This document shows positions 1 to 7,150 of a stretch of DNA of 49,584 nucleotides, one piece after another. Position 1 is the first letter of the stretch; each line of letters opens with the position of its first letter. The DNA lies in assembly GCA_017548985.1 (NCBI GenBank), contig JAFYYW010000012.1:1-49584 (forward strand), read 5' to 3'. This DNA is from Bacteroidales bacterium (GTDB lineage Bacteria > Bacteroidota > Bacteroidia > Bacteroidales > UBA932). Position numbers and translations under genes: made by a program. Below the pieces are notes generated by a model that was not told the DNA's origin, did not search any database, and saw nothing but the letters and a program-made list of their open reading frames with translations.

Positions 1-401
1 GTCTCATACGCCTGACAAATGAAAAAGTAGTCAATATTCTTATTCTTCTGCGACAGTTCGATGTCGTTAAGGAACGATCCGGAATGCGGTCTGGTCTCGT
101 ACTCCAAAGAGAAGTCAATCGTTTCAACAAGATCCGGATGCCTTCTCTTCATATACTTGAGAATAATGAACAGGGATGTCAGACGTTGTTGGCCATCGAT
201 GAGTTCGTAGCTGCCGTCATTTCGCCGGCGCACAACGATGGGTTGAAGGCAGTAATTCTTGTCTCCATTGGTGTATATATCATCGAGCAAGCGTTCTACT
301 TCTTCCTTTCCCCAGCGGTATCCGCGCTGATAAGAAGGGACGAAATACTGCCCGCTGATATCACCGACAAGTTTCGGTTCGAGTATAATGTTGTTATTCA
401 T
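1..401 (-). CDS. DUF262 / GmrSD-type N-terminal domain protein (partial, cut by window start)
   Basis: Reading the minus strand from an ATG at 401 gives an open frame that runs off the left edge (about 133 codons visible). The visible part has the DUF262 (ParB-like nuclease fold) hallmarks: VPSYQRGYRWG near residue 22 and YELIDGQQRLTSLF near residue 64. DUF262 is the N-terminal domain of GmrSD-type modification-dependent restriction proteins and of many uncharacterised proteins; in GmrS the DGQQR motif belongs to the nucleotide-binding/hydrolysis site. The C-terminal half, which would show whether a DUF1524 HNH nuclease follows, is outside the window. The gene starts 40 bases after the nucleotidase gene stops, on the same strand, so the two may be cotranscribed. 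Family assignment is strong; a defence role is inference. Confidence 0.85.
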   Translation of the reverse strand, partial: MNNNIILEPKLVGDISGQYFVPSYQRGYRWGKEEVERLLDDIYTNGDKNYCLQPIVVRRRNDGSYELIDGQQRLTSLFIILKYMKRRHPDLVETIDFSLEYETRPHSGSFLNDIELSQKNKNIDYFFICQAYE

Positions 402-440
402 AACATCTTCATCTATAGCATATACGAACTTTTCCTTAAA

Positions 441-887
441 CTATGCTTTCTGGTCCAGGTAATCTACAACCGCCGCCCAGTCGGGAAAGCGGTCGCTGCC
501 GAATTGTATCCATTCTCCATCAAATGATTCTGCGCCGTGCTTGGGACGGTCGTCAATTAGGAAATCGCCTTTGAGTAAGTCTTTATGATGAGACAGGATC
601 AAGCGTTTATGGAATACGTCATCGAAGTATTCGGTTACCCAGGCAACTTTGTCGGCCCAAGCAGAAGGGTTCTTCCAGGGAGCCGTTGACAGAATATAGA
701 TGTCGTACTTCTCGGCCAGCTCATGGACAGCTTCGACCGCCCCGGGCATAGGCTTCATCAATGCGAAGATACCAGGGACTTCATCAAGGCGGCCGGCATA
801 TTCCTCAATGGTGTTCGCATCCAGCTTGGCTATGCCGGATGCGAAATCCACAAGGACGTTATCCATATCGAAATAGAGTCGCTTCAT
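441..887 (-). CDS. 5'(3')-deoxyribonucleotidase-like HAD phosphatase (NT5C family)
   Basis: A 148-residue HAD-superfamily protein resembling the NT5C 5'(3')-deoxyribonucleotidases, which dephosphorylate (deoxy)nucleoside monophosphates in the cytoplasm. Motif I is LYFDMDNVLVDF (nucleophile D7, acid/base D9). Motif II is ILSTAPW, and motif III is LIDDRPKHG with the metal-binding aspartates. The start at 887 is preferred over longer in-frame ATGs because motif I then sits at the N-terminus as usual. A -7 box (923-930) would also start the transcript near 917, too close to the upstream ATGs for them to be used. The vWA gene ends 71 bases upstream and the DUF262 gene begins 40 bases downstream, all on the minus strand. 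The physiological substrate is not visible from sequence. Confidence 0.85.
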   Translation of the reverse strand: MKRLYFDMDNVLVDFASGIAKLDANTIEEYAGRLDEVPGIFALMKPMPGAVEAVHELAEKYDIYILSTAPWKNPSAWADKVAWVTEYFDDVFHKRLILSHHKDLLKGDFLIDDRPKHGAESFDGEWIQFGSDRFPDWAAVVDYLDQKA

Positions 888-922
888 TGGGGAAGGATAT
901 GTGATATCCTTTCGCATGACTA

Positions 923-930
923 CAAATTTA
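923..930 (-). promoter_or_regulatory. Bacteroidota -7 promoter box for the nucleotidase gene
   Basis: The minus strand reads TAAATTTG, an exact match to TAnnTTTG. It lies about 36 bases upstream of the ATG at 887. It sits in the gap after the vWA gene, so the nucleotidase and DUF262 genes can be transcribed independently of it. No convincing -33 element was seen. Confidence 0.55.
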
Positions 931-958
931 ATGATTTTGTGCGAAATACGCTGCGGCA

Positions 959-1657
959 CTACTTCTTATCCTTGTCGTAGTACTCCTCGGAGAACTGTTT
1001 GCGCATCTTCTTGCGGTCGGCGACAGAAGCGGTGGCGCAGCAGGGTGCGGCCATCTTGTCGTAGTAGCGGGACTGGGCGTCGTTTTCGTTGGCGAAAACG
1101 TCGGCGGTACCCTTGGAGGTCTGTTCCCACAGAACGGTGTTGGTAATGGAAATGGTGGTGGCGATGTGGATGATGTCCTCCCCTGCTCCGATGAAGGAGA
1201 ACATCCAGCCATCTTCTTTGCAGTTCTCGATGAGAGCCTTGACTGCGGGGCCGGTCCATTCCTTGGATGCGTTTTCTTCACCGTCGGTGATGATGGTCAC
1301 AAGGACTGCCGCATCTTCTATCTTTTCGATGTCCTTCTTGAGTTGCTTGATGGTCTTGCCGATGGCATCGAACAGCGGAGTGCAGCAGCAGGGATCGTAC
1401 TGCTTGAGGGTGAGTTTCTCGGCTTCGGCGATGGGCGTCTTATCGTAGATCATGTCGATTCCGCAGCCACAGAAGGCTGCGAGGGAGACGAAGTGCTCCT
1501 GGGTGTCCAAATGCTTGAGCTGGGCGGCCTTAATGGTTCCAAGCGTCTCATTGTAGCCGTTTACTGCCTCTTTGCGGATACATTCCATAGAACCGGATTT
1601 GTCGAGGATTACAAGGTTGAAAACCTGGGTCTTTGCGGGGGTGTTCGTCTTTTCCAT
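959..1657 (-). CDS. von Willebrand factor type A domain protein
   Basis: A 232-residue protein consisting essentially of one vWA domain. The MIDAS metal site is clear: LVILDKSGSM (D19, S21, S23), a downstream Thr in CCCTPLFDAIG, and the Asp in TIITDGEENAS. vWA domains usually mediate metal-dependent protein contacts. Free-standing cytoplasmic ones occur in stress (tellurite-type), chaperone and defence-associated modules. There is no signal peptide. The sequence is cysteine-rich for a cytoplasmic protein (FCGCG, DPCCCTP, APCCATA). The ATG at 1657 is preferred to the one 21 codons upstream, because a -7 box at 1696-1703 would start the transcript near 1690, at or after that codon's 5' context. 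The partner protein is not identifiable. Confidence 0.85.
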   Translation of the reverse strand: MEKTNTPAKTQVFNLVILDKSGSMECIRKEAVNGYNETLGTIKAAQLKHLDTQEHFVSLAAFCGCGIDMIYDKTPIAEAEKLTLKQYDPCCCTPLFDAIGKTIKQLKKDIEKIEDAAVLVTIITDGEENASKEWTGPAVKALIENCKEDGWMFSFIGAGEDIIHIATTISITNTVLWEQTSKGTADVFANENDAQSRYYDKMAAPCCATASVADRKKMRKQFSEEYYDKDKK

Positions 1658-1695
1658 TGCTTTACGAGTTTTAAGGGTTGTGTTATTTCTTGGGA

Positions 1696-1703
1696 CAAAG
1701 TTA
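1696..1703 (-). promoter_or_regulatory. -7 promoter box for the vWA gene
   Basis: The minus strand reads TAACTTTG (exact TAnnTTTG). It lies 39 bases upstream of the chosen vWA start at 1657 and supports that start over the longer reading. Confidence 0.55.
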
Positions 1704-1787
1704 GAGGGGTGCTGTTCCATTTCGTGGTACAGCCAGAAAGAATTAGATAATATGAGTTGGTAATAAGAGAATACCGATAGACACCAA

Positions 1788-2327
1788 CTAAATGATGTGC
1801 AGCTTCTTCAATCGCTTGTGCATGGCTTGCTTTGAAATGCAATAATCATCAGCACATTCTTGAATCGTGCGGTATTCTTTATCGTTATAAGAAAAGATTC
1901 GCTTCCCTGAGCCTTTTGGTCTTCCTACGGCATTCTTGATTCTGTACTGGTTAATGATATGTTGTGCTTGCCTAGTCAATATACCGATAACGGAATCTTC
2001 GGTATTTCGTAAATCCTGGAGATAACCTATCCATCGTTGTATATCCGCATCATCTTTCAGGATTCCGTCATTAAGTTGTTCTCTGTGCTTTATCAAACAG
2101 ATGTAGTTCAGCAGATATGTCTCGGTCTGGTTCATCAGTGAGCAACAGGTATTATATATCCTGTTTACTTCGTCTTGATAACAGTCATTGTCCCTTCGAC
2201 TCGCAATGTCGATACAGACCGAGATCATATCATGTTTTTTCTGCTGCTTTTGCCTGAGTTGTTCATACCATTTCGGGGCGTTTCTTTTGATGGCCTCAAC
2301 TATCACTTGTTTTTCGTAATCCGTCAT
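1788..2327 (-). CDS. Hypothetical protein with C-terminal helix-turn-helix
   Basis: A 179-residue soluble, lysine/aspartate-rich protein that I do not recognise as a named family. Residues about 1-130 look helical and have several cysteines. A basic linker (GRPKGSGKR, about residue 136) resembles the AT-hook-like linker of small DNA-binding proteins. The last 25 residues (ECADDYCISKQAMHKRLKKL) look like a helix-turn-helix, as found at the C-terminus of resolvases or in small transposon regulators. No catalytic domain is visible. The gene lies between the vWA gene and the recombinase pair in the AT-richer segment, so it may belong to the mobile element. A nested inverted repeat (2361-2412) lies just upstream. 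Function unknown. Confidence 0.6.
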   Translation of the reverse strand: MTDYEKQVIVEAIKRNAPKWYEQLRQKQQKKHDMISVCIDIASRRDNDCYQDEVNRIYNTCCSLMNQTETYLLNYICLIKHREQLNDGILKDDADIQRWIGYLQDLRNTEDSVIGILTRQAQHIINQYRIKNAVGRPKGSGKRIFSYNDKEYRTIQECADDYCISKQAMHKRLKKLHII

Positions 2328-2360
2328 GTCTATCAGCTTGTTTTTATTAATAATAATTTT

Positions 2361-2412
2361 GTAAACCGAAATAATTGTCTGGACTTAACATGATGATGTT
2401 CAGACGGTTTAC
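2361..2412. repeat. Nested interrupted inverted repeat upstream of the HTH gene
   Basis: The right arm 2396-2412 (ATGTT, CAGAC, GGTTTAC in direct succession) is matched on the left by GTAAACC (2361-2367), GTCTG (2377-2381) and AACAT (2387-2391), with short unpaired insertions between the left blocks. All 17 bases of the right arm therefore have a complement on the left. It lies between the HTH gene and the recombinase terminator. It could be a recombinase or regulator binding site, or an RNA hairpin with bulges. Confidence 0.5.
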
Positions 2413-2430
2413 GATAATAATAGACACGAC

Positions 2431-2460
2431 AAAAAAAAGACGATAGATGCATCTACCGTC
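2431..2460 (-). terminator. Rho-independent terminator of the tyrosine recombinase gene
   Basis: On the minus strand a near-perfect 22-base palindrome (2439-2460; one non-pairing position per arm that can form G-U in RNA) is followed directly by eight T residues (2431-2438). It lies 23 bases past the recombinase stop codon. Confidence 0.8.
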
Positions 2461-2483
2461 CGTAATAAATATTTATATATGGT

Positions 2484-3080
2484 CTACGAGAAGTCCAAGC
2501 AGTCGTAGGTATTCAGCAGTTCTTCCTGCCTCAATCCCAAATACCTTCTCGTCACGTTCACGCTACTGTGATTAAACAGTTCGGACAACTTGATTAAGGC
2601 CATTTCGCTGTTTTCGCCTGACATCTCGACTACTTTACGGCCGAAGCATTTCCGTAGGCTGTGATTGCTGAAATGGTCAATGTCTTTGACCTTGTACTGG
2701 TCTTTAATCTCTTTCAAGACCACGTTAAGCCGTTGTGTACTATATACGGTATTCTTCTGTGAAAGGAAGCAGGGGGAATTGATATCCCGAATCCTCAACG
2801 CCGTATAACATTTGCGGATATGATTCTGGAAGTCGGGATTGATCTTGATTGTCCGCTGCTTCTGGGTTTTTTGCTCAACGATGGAGAATGTAGAATCGTT
2901 CAGCAGCATTGACCACGTAAGACGTTTCGTATCACTTACACGCAGCCCGAAGAACGCCCCGCAGCCGATATATAAACTCATCGTGTAGTTCTTGTCCCTG
3001 TAAAGTTTCCGGACGAGTGAGAGCATTGTGTCCCAGGGCAGATAATCACTGGTGGAATGATGTGTCGTTAAGGTGTTCAT
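2484..3080 (-). CDS. Short tyrosine recombinase / integrase (catalytic domain only)
   Basis: A 198-residue tyrosine recombinase that cuts and rejoins DNA through a 3'-phosphotyrosine. The catalytic set can be read in order: R47 in GLRVSD, likely K74, H140 and R143 in NHSLRKCF, H171 in FNHSS, and Y180 in TRRYLG. It is roughly 100 residues shorter than usual because it lacks a full N-terminal core-binding domain; only about 20 residues precede the catalytic fold. It starts 21 bases after a -7 box (3102-3109) and has its own terminator, so it is a single-gene unit. It is divergent from the large serine recombinase at 3342, with about 260 AT-rich bases between. Both probably belong to a mobile-element remnant. 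The protein looks intact. Confidence 0.9.
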   Translation of the reverse strand: MNTLTTHHSTSDYLPWDTMLSLVRKLYRDKNYTMSLYIGCGAFFGLRVSDTKRLTWSMLLNDSTFSIVEQKTQKQRTIKINPDFQNHIRKCYTALRIRDINSPCFLSQKNTVYSTQRLNVVLKEIKDQYKVKDIDHFSNHSLRKCFGRKVVEMSGENSEMALIKLSELFNHSSVNVTRRYLGLRQEELLNTYDCLDFS

Positions 3081-3101
3081 ATCAATTTGTTTTTGTTAGT
3101 A

Positions 3102-3109
3102 CAAATTTA
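3102..3109 (-). promoter_or_regulatory. -7 promoter box for the tyrosine recombinase
   Basis: The minus strand reads TAAATTTG, an exact TAnnTTTG match ending 21 bases before the ATG at 3080. The rest of the 3081-3341 gap is AT-rich and holds no convincing gene. Confidence 0.55.
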
Positions 3110-3314
3110 ATAACTCCCCACGACTCTAGAAAATATTTCTTTAGTTAATTGATTGAATATTAGAGAGTTGGCAAAGATATTTGCATTGAAGAAAAGTTGG
3201 CCAAAACTATGAATTTTCATCTGCCAGATTACGATATTATATATAGGGATTGTTGTTATGGGGATTATTGTAAGATTCTCATAATTCAATAGCAATCTAG
3301 AAGTTAAACAGTTT

Positions 3315-3322
3315 TATATTTG
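3315..3322 (+). promoter_or_regulatory. -7 promoter box for the serine recombinase
   Basis: TATATTTG, an exact TAnnTTTG match, lies 19 bases before the ATG at 3342. The implied transcription start near 3329 supports the ATG over an in-frame TTG two codons upstream. Confidence 0.55.
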
Positions 3323-3341
3323 TAATACTAAGTATTTGAAA

Positions 3342-4847
3342 ATGAAAGCAATAGCATTAATTCGCGTGTCAACGAAAGCGCAACAAACCGAATCGCAATC
3401 CATAAAAGTTAAGGAAGCAATCCTTCGGGATGGATTCAAGGAAAAAGACATTATTGAACTCGATGATACAGAGTCAGGTTCAAAGTTATCAGAAGAAGAA
3501 AGGTCTGGACTGAATCGTATGAAACATCATATTGAAACAGATGATGTATCCGCTGTTTATGTATATGAGATTTCCCGATTATCTCGCCGCTCTGCGGTAG
3601 TGTATTCCATTCGGGATTATCTCATAGCAAAAGGCGTTCAACTCGTTATTCTGAACCCATATTGTAGGATGCTGAATCCTGATGGCTCAATGTCAAACGA
3701 GTCAAATATTCTATTTAGTCTTTTCTCGGGCATGGCCGAAAATGAAACGTACATCAGAACAGAGAGGATGATGCGTGGTAAGGCAAGAAAACTCGCGGAA
3801 GGCAAGTTACCAAGTGGTTATCCGATCTACGGATATACAGTGGACTCAAACCATTATATCATACGAGAGCCGAGACAAGCACCAATAGTTCAGGAGATAT
3901 TTGAACGGTACGCAGACTACGAGAGTTCTGGAAGCATCGGAAAGGATTTATGGTTACGTGGTTGCTTGTGTGCAAAGACTGAAAAATTGATTAGTCATCA
4001 GACGAAAGTCTGTGCCATTCTACGAGAAGGAAGATACGCCAAGATTGACCCCAACTCAATCTATCCTGCATTGATATCAAAGGAGTTGTTCTATAAAGTA
4101 CAGGAAATACGGATGTCAACTCCCGAGTATTATCGACGGAAATCCAGAACAGAATATGTGTATCCGCTACAGGGGTTCATTTATTCAGATGAAGGATATT
4201 TGCTTTCCCCTTCCATTACCAACAATAGGTATTTGAAACTGAATGGTGGTAGTTATCCTGTTTCGTTGAATATGAAGGGGGCACATGGGCTTTCCAAGAT
4301 TATAATCAACCAATATCTTATGTCGGGTGTCCTTGATATAGATCGGGATAAACAACGGGAGGAATTAAACCTGATATATAATCAAAATAAGGTTAAGATT
4401 GCCGGAATAGATTGCAAGATTGCCGCATTACAAAAAGAGAACGATATGATAAACAGCCGCATCATCAAAGGTCGATTGGCGGAAACGAAGGGTGACGAGA
4501 TGATGGACGCAAATATTGACGAGATTCATTCTCTAGAAGATGAACGGCAGACGCTAATCTATAACAATACAGTCATTGACAATAAGTTGGCATATCTTGC
4601 CAATCCGTTCTTCCAAGAAAACGAACTTGTACAAGCGAAAACCGACGATGAACTGAAAACCCTGGTGAACAAATATTTGACGAAGGTTACGGTGAAGAAA
4701 CTCGGCCATTCAAGGTACAAACTGACATTCCTATTCAATGACGGTGTTCAGAAGGAAGGTTCGTTTTATTCCTATTGTAATGACATTATCTACTATGTCA
4801 ATGAAAACGGTAAAGAGAAGGAATACAGAGAATCGGAGTTGAAATAA
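3342..4847 (+). CDS. Large serine recombinase
   Basis: A 501-residue serine recombinase that forms a 5'-phosphoserine bond during site-specific integration, excision or inversion. The resolvase domain (about 1-140) has ALIRVST with the nucleophile S10 and R8, and the conserved VYEISRLSRRS segment. The Recombinase (PF07508-like) domain follows, from PSGYPIYGY to about residue 270. A coiled coil is evident around residues 335-415. The position where large serine recombinases usually carry a zinc ribbon (LQGFIYSDEGYLL to GLSKIIINQYL) has the right flanking pattern but no cysteines, so it cannot bind zinc in the normal way. The ATG at 3342 is chosen because a -7 box ends 19 bases upstream. It is divergent from the tyrosine recombinase, and its codon and base composition is AT-richer than the rest of the window. 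Confidence 0.9.
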   Translation: MKAIALIRVSTKAQQTESQSIKVKEAILRDGFKEKDIIELDDTESGSKLSEEERSGLNRMKHHIETDDVSAVYVYEISRLSRRSAVVYSIRDYLIAKGVQLVILNPYCRMLNPDGSMSNESNILFSLFSGMAENETYIRTERMMRGKARKLAEGKLPSGYPIYGYTVDSNHYIIREPRQAPIVQEIFERYADYESSGSIGKDLWLRGCLCAKTEKLISHQTKVCAILREGRYAKIDPNSIYPALISKELFYKVQEIRMSTPEYYRRKSRTEYVYPLQGFIYSDEGYLLSPSITNNRYLKLNGGSYPVSLNMKGAHGLSKIIINQYLMSGVLDIDRDKQREELNLIYNQNKVKIAGIDCKIAALQKENDMINSRIIKGRLAETKGDEMMDANIDEIHSLEDERQTLIYNNTVIDNKLAYLANPFFQENELVQAKTDDELKTLVNKYLTKVTVKKLGHSRYKLTFLFNDGVQKEGSFYSYCNDIIYYVNENGKEKEYRESELK

Positions 4848-4864
4848 AAGCTGATAAGCCAAAT

Positions 4865-4897
4865 GCAGAGGGGTGGTCGACCAGACCACCCCTCTGC
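4865..4897 (+). terminator. Strong terminator hairpin after the serine recombinase
   Basis: A perfect 14-bp stem (4865-4878 with 4884-4897) and a 5-base loop, followed by a T-rich run (TATTATTTTT). It lies between the convergent serine recombinase and the short minus-strand unit at 4936-5022, and can probably act in both directions. Confidence 0.85.
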
Positions 4898-4935
4898 TAT
4901 TATTTTTGGTATTGAATTAGTTGCGTATTGGACTG

Positions 4936-4992
4936 TCAGAAATCAGATGGTAACCATTCTTTATGAGATATTTTGATGTCTCTTAAATTCAT
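4936..4992 (-). CDS. Tiny ORF, copy A, of a repeated promoter-ORF-hairpin unit
   Basis: The minus strand encodes MNLRDIKISHKEWLPSDF and then TGA (18 codons). A TATCTTTG -7 box (5015-5022) precedes it by 22 bases, directly after the stop of the thioredoxin-like gene, and a strong hairpin (4865-4897) follows it. A second copy at 7109-7181 has the same layout and the same first eight residues. Both coding and upstream bases are similar between copies. It may be a real micropeptide, an mRNA leader, or the 5' remnant of a lost gene. Translation is not proven. Confidence 0.35.
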   Translation of the reverse strand: MNLRDIKISHKEWLPSDF

Positions 4993-5014
4993 AGCTTTCT
5001 TTGTTATTTCGGGG

Positions 5015-5022
5015 CAAAGATA
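5015..5022 (-). promoter_or_regulatory. -7 promoter box of tiny unit A
   Basis: The minus strand reads TATCTTTG. It begins five bases after the stop codon (5027-5029) of the upstream thioredoxin-like gene. Copy B has the same element with one extra T (7173-7181). Confidence 0.4.
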
Positions 5023-5026
5023 GTGA

Positions 5027-6076
5027 TTATTTCTGAAATATTGGTTTCAGGACGGCATTGATTCTATCGCCCCGCATTCCATCTTGAAGGACTTTCCCGT
5101 CAGGTCCGAAAAGGAATAGGTGGGGAATGCCAGTTACACCATATTTCTGGGCAAGCGTGGTTTGGGGATCCAGAAGTTGCGGGTAGAAAATCCCCAATTG
5201 CTTCATCGCCTCCTTCGTGGCATCTAACTTATCTTGGACGGGGATTCCTAGCACCACGAGCCCCTTATCCTTATAGTCATTATAGGCTTTCACCACATAC
5301 GGGGTCTCTTTCCTGCAAGGGCCACACCAGGAAGCCCAGAAGTCAACCAGGACATAAGAACCCTTGCCGATTATGCTGTTCCAATCGTTCTTTGATTCTG
5401 TGATTGTTATTCCATCCGGGTTGAGCTGAATCATCGTGCCGGGATCCGCAGAGAGCGACTCATACCTGCCGGCAATCCTCGCATTGGAATGAATGCATTC
5501 CCCTCCCATCTCATAGAGTCGGATGAATTCATCTTCCGGTGCATCATAAACAAGCATAGTCATTGCCTGTACACCTACAGGGTCTTGCAAATGACTTAGA
5601 TATACTTCTTTACAATGCTCGGCCATCGTTTTATGCATCTCCTCCATCAAGGCTTCGGCGCCGCGTTGATCACCTCCTTCGGCAAGAGTCATGACTTTTT
5701 CATTATAACCCATGAAATGGTTCAGCAACCATTGTTGAAACATCTGGAGCTCTTCTGAGAGTGGACTTCCGCTGACAGAGGTCGCCCCGTCCTCTATCTT
5801 TACGTTGATTTCCTTACTGTCCGGGATAAGAGATATCGGTTCTTTACCCTCACCGGGAATAAGTGAGATACCAATGGTCGGATCCATATCGCAGACCAAT
5901 TTGAAACTACCTGCTTCCACTGCGCACGCATCCTGCCGGTCTCCTTTAGCGTTAAGCAGAAAGATGCTATCCACCTGGCCAGTTATGGTCCCCTTAATGG
6001 TGCACTTTGAATGGGAGGAACATGCTGCTGTCAACACGACTAAAGTTACGGTCCATAATAATCTGCGGATGATCAT
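5027..6076 (-). CDS. Thioredoxin-fold (TlpA/AhpC-TSA-like) lipoprotein with DUF4369-like N-terminus
   Basis: A 349-residue periplasm-facing lipoprotein. The start at 6076 gives a signal peptide with lipobox LTAAC (C19). A -7 box (6101-6108) excludes the longer upstream reading. Residues about 25-120 (CTIKGTITGQVDSIFLL) resemble the DUF4369 domain that precedes thioredoxin domains in many Bacteroidota. The C-terminal third is a TlpA-type thioredoxin fold with active site WCGPC (C251 and C254) and the cis-proline segment GVTGIPHLFLF. Such proteins reduce or exchange disulfides of exported proteins; the client is unknown. The gene is monocistronic between two divergent or convergent neighbours and abuts the tiny unit A at its 3' end. 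Confidence 0.88.
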   Translation of the reverse strand: MIIRRLLWTVTLVVLTAACSSHSKCTIKGTITGQVDSIFLLNAKGDRQDACAVEAGSFKLVCDMDPTIGISLIPGEGKEPISLIPDSKEINVKIEDGATSVSGSPLSEELQMFQQWLLNHFMGYNEKVMTLAEGGDQRGAEALMEEMHKTMAEHCKEVYLSHLQDPVGVQAMTMLVYDAPEDEFIRLYEMGGECIHSNARIAGRYESLSADPGTMIQLNPDGITITESKNDWNSIIGKGSYVLVDFWASWCGPCRKETPYVVKAYNDYKDKGLVVLGIPVQDKLDATKEAMKQLGIFYPQLLDPQTTLAQKYGVTGIPHLFLFGPDGKVLQDGMRGDRINAVLKPIFQK

Positions 6077-6100
6077 ACAATGTAAGTTTAATAACAAGAA

Positions 6101-6108
6101 CAAAAGTA
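6101..6108 (-). promoter_or_regulatory. -7 promoter box for the thioredoxin-like lipoprotein
   Basis: The minus strand reads TACTTTTG, an exact TAnnTTTG match lying 25 bases before the ATG at 6076. Confidence 0.5.
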
Positions 6109-6154
6109 CTTTTTTCCACCCACATATCCAAAATCCCGGCATGCCTTGCAATTA

Positions 6155-6186
6155 TTTGCAATCGGCAGGCATTTCAATTAACTTTG
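6155..6186 (+). promoter_or_regulatory. Complete Bacteroidota promoter for the Bro-N gene
   Basis: TTTG at 6155-6158 and TAACTTTG at 6179-6186 are separated by 20 bases, the usual -33/-7 spacing in Bacteroidota. The -7 box ends 17 bases before the ATG at 6204 and fixes that start. Confidence 0.7.
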
Positions 6187-6203
6187 TGGAAAACGAGAAG
6201 ACT

Positions 6204-7052
6204 ATGTCTGATATTGAGAGAATACAAGTGTTTGAAGACAGTTCAGTAAGAACTGCCTGGGTTGAAGAAGAAGAAAAGTGGTATTTCTCCATTATTGATG
6301 CTGTTGGACTCCTGGCCGAAAGTAAGGATCCCAGACAGTACATCAAAAAGATGCGATCCAGGGATCCGGAACTCAGCGCCAAGTGGGGTACAATTTGTAC
6401 CCCTGTTGAAATGCTTGCCCCCGACGGAAAGCGCCGCAAAACCATGGCGGCCAATCTGGAAGGCATGTTCCGGATTATTCAGTCCATTCCATCAAAGAAA
6501 GCAGAGCCTTTCAAACAATGGATGGCTCGTGTGGCAAGCGAAAGGATTGACGAGATTCAGGACCCGGAACTGGCCATCCTCCGCGGAGCAGATTACTATC
6601 GAGCCAAAGGGTATTCCGAAGGTTGGATTCACCAACGGCTCCAATCTATCAGGATGAGGAAAGAACTGACGGATGAATGGAAAGCCAGAGGGATAGACAA
6701 GGAGAAAGACTACGCTATCCTGACAAACGAACTTACCAAGGCATGGAGCGGTCTTTCCGTTAGGGAATACAAAGACCTGAAGGGCCTGAAAAAGGAAAAC
6801 CTCCGGGATAATATGACCGATATCGAACTGGTCTTGAACATGCTTGCCGAGGTTTCCACAAAGGCCATCTCCCAGGCAAAGCAGCCAACCACTTTCAGCC
6901 AAAGCAAACACATTGCCCGTGAGGGTGGTTCCATTGCCGGAGAAGCACGAGATAATATCGAGAAACGCGTCGGCACAAGTGTCGTAACATCACTGAATGC
7001 AAAAGACAAGCCCGCTTTGGAAACAGGAACACCAGAGATAGACAATCAATAA
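6204..7052 (+). CDS. Bro-N domain / DinD-like protein
   Basis: A 282-residue protein with an N-terminal Bro-N (phage antirepressor-type) domain. The pattern starts at VFEDSSVRTAWVEEEEKWYFS, goes through DAVGLLAESKDPRQYIKKM, and ends with the paired MFRIIQSIPSKKAEPFKQW segment. The remainder (about 120-282) matches the layout of DNA-damage-inducible protein D-like proteins common in gut Bacteroidota, with an ILTNELTKAWSGLSVREYK region and a charged C-terminus. It is probably DNA-binding and cytoplasmic; the target is unknown. It has its own promoter (6155-6186) and its own terminator (7063-7080). It is divergent from the thioredoxin-like gene. Family call is good; whether it is phage-derived or a chromosomal stress gene is open. 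Confidence 0.8.
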   Translation: MSDIERIQVFEDSSVRTAWVEEEEKWYFSIIDAVGLLAESKDPRQYIKKMRSRDPELSAKWGTICTPVEMLAPDGKRRKTMAANLEGMFRIIQSIPSKKAEPFKQWMARVASERIDEIQDPELAILRGADYYRAKGYSEGWIHQRLQSIRMRKELTDEWKARGIDKEKDYAILTNELTKAWSGLSVREYKDLKGLKKENLRDNMTDIELVLNMLAEVSTKAISQAKQPTTFSQSKHIAREGGSIAGEARDNIEKRVGTSVVTSLNAKDKPALETGTPEIDNQ

Positions 7053-7062
7053 ACGCAGAAAA

Positions 7063-7080
7063 GGTCGCATTGCTGCGGCC
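7063..7080 (+). terminator. Terminator hairpin after the Bro-N gene
   Basis: A 7-bp stem (7063-7069 with 7074-7080, one G-U) with loop TTGC, followed by TCTTCTT. It lies 10 bases after the Bro-N stop. Almost the same hairpin occurs at 9657-9674. Confidence 0.7.
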
Positions 7081-7108
7081 TCTTCTTATACTTATGAAAC
7101 TTCAATGA

Positions 7109-7150
7109 TTACAATTCTTTATTTCCTATTTTAATGTCTCTAAGATTCAT
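7109..7150 (-). CDS. Tiny ORF, copy B, of a repeated promoter-ORF-hairpin unit
   Basis: The minus strand encodes MNLRDIKIGNKEL and then TAA (13 codons). It shares MNLRDIKI, the AGAAAG-type bases before the ATG, and the upstream ATCACTATCTTT segment with copy A at 4936-5022. The promoter-like element here is TATCTTTTG (7173-7181), one base longer than the consensus. As in copy A, it follows a minus-strand gene's stop codon and runs into a hairpin (7063-7080) shared with a convergent plus-strand gene. Real translation is unproven. Confidence 0.35.
   Translation of the reverse strand: MNLRDIKIGNKEL

Noticed and set aside
84..527. Plus-strand open frame of 147 codons at the left edge
   Set aside because: It is antisense to the DUF262 gene and to the end of the nucleotidase gene, which have clear family motifs on the minus strand.
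3107..3295. 62-codon minus-strand frame between the two recombinases
   Set aside because: The sequence is AT-rich, has no recognisable motif, and contains the recombinase promoter region; the frame can arise by chance.
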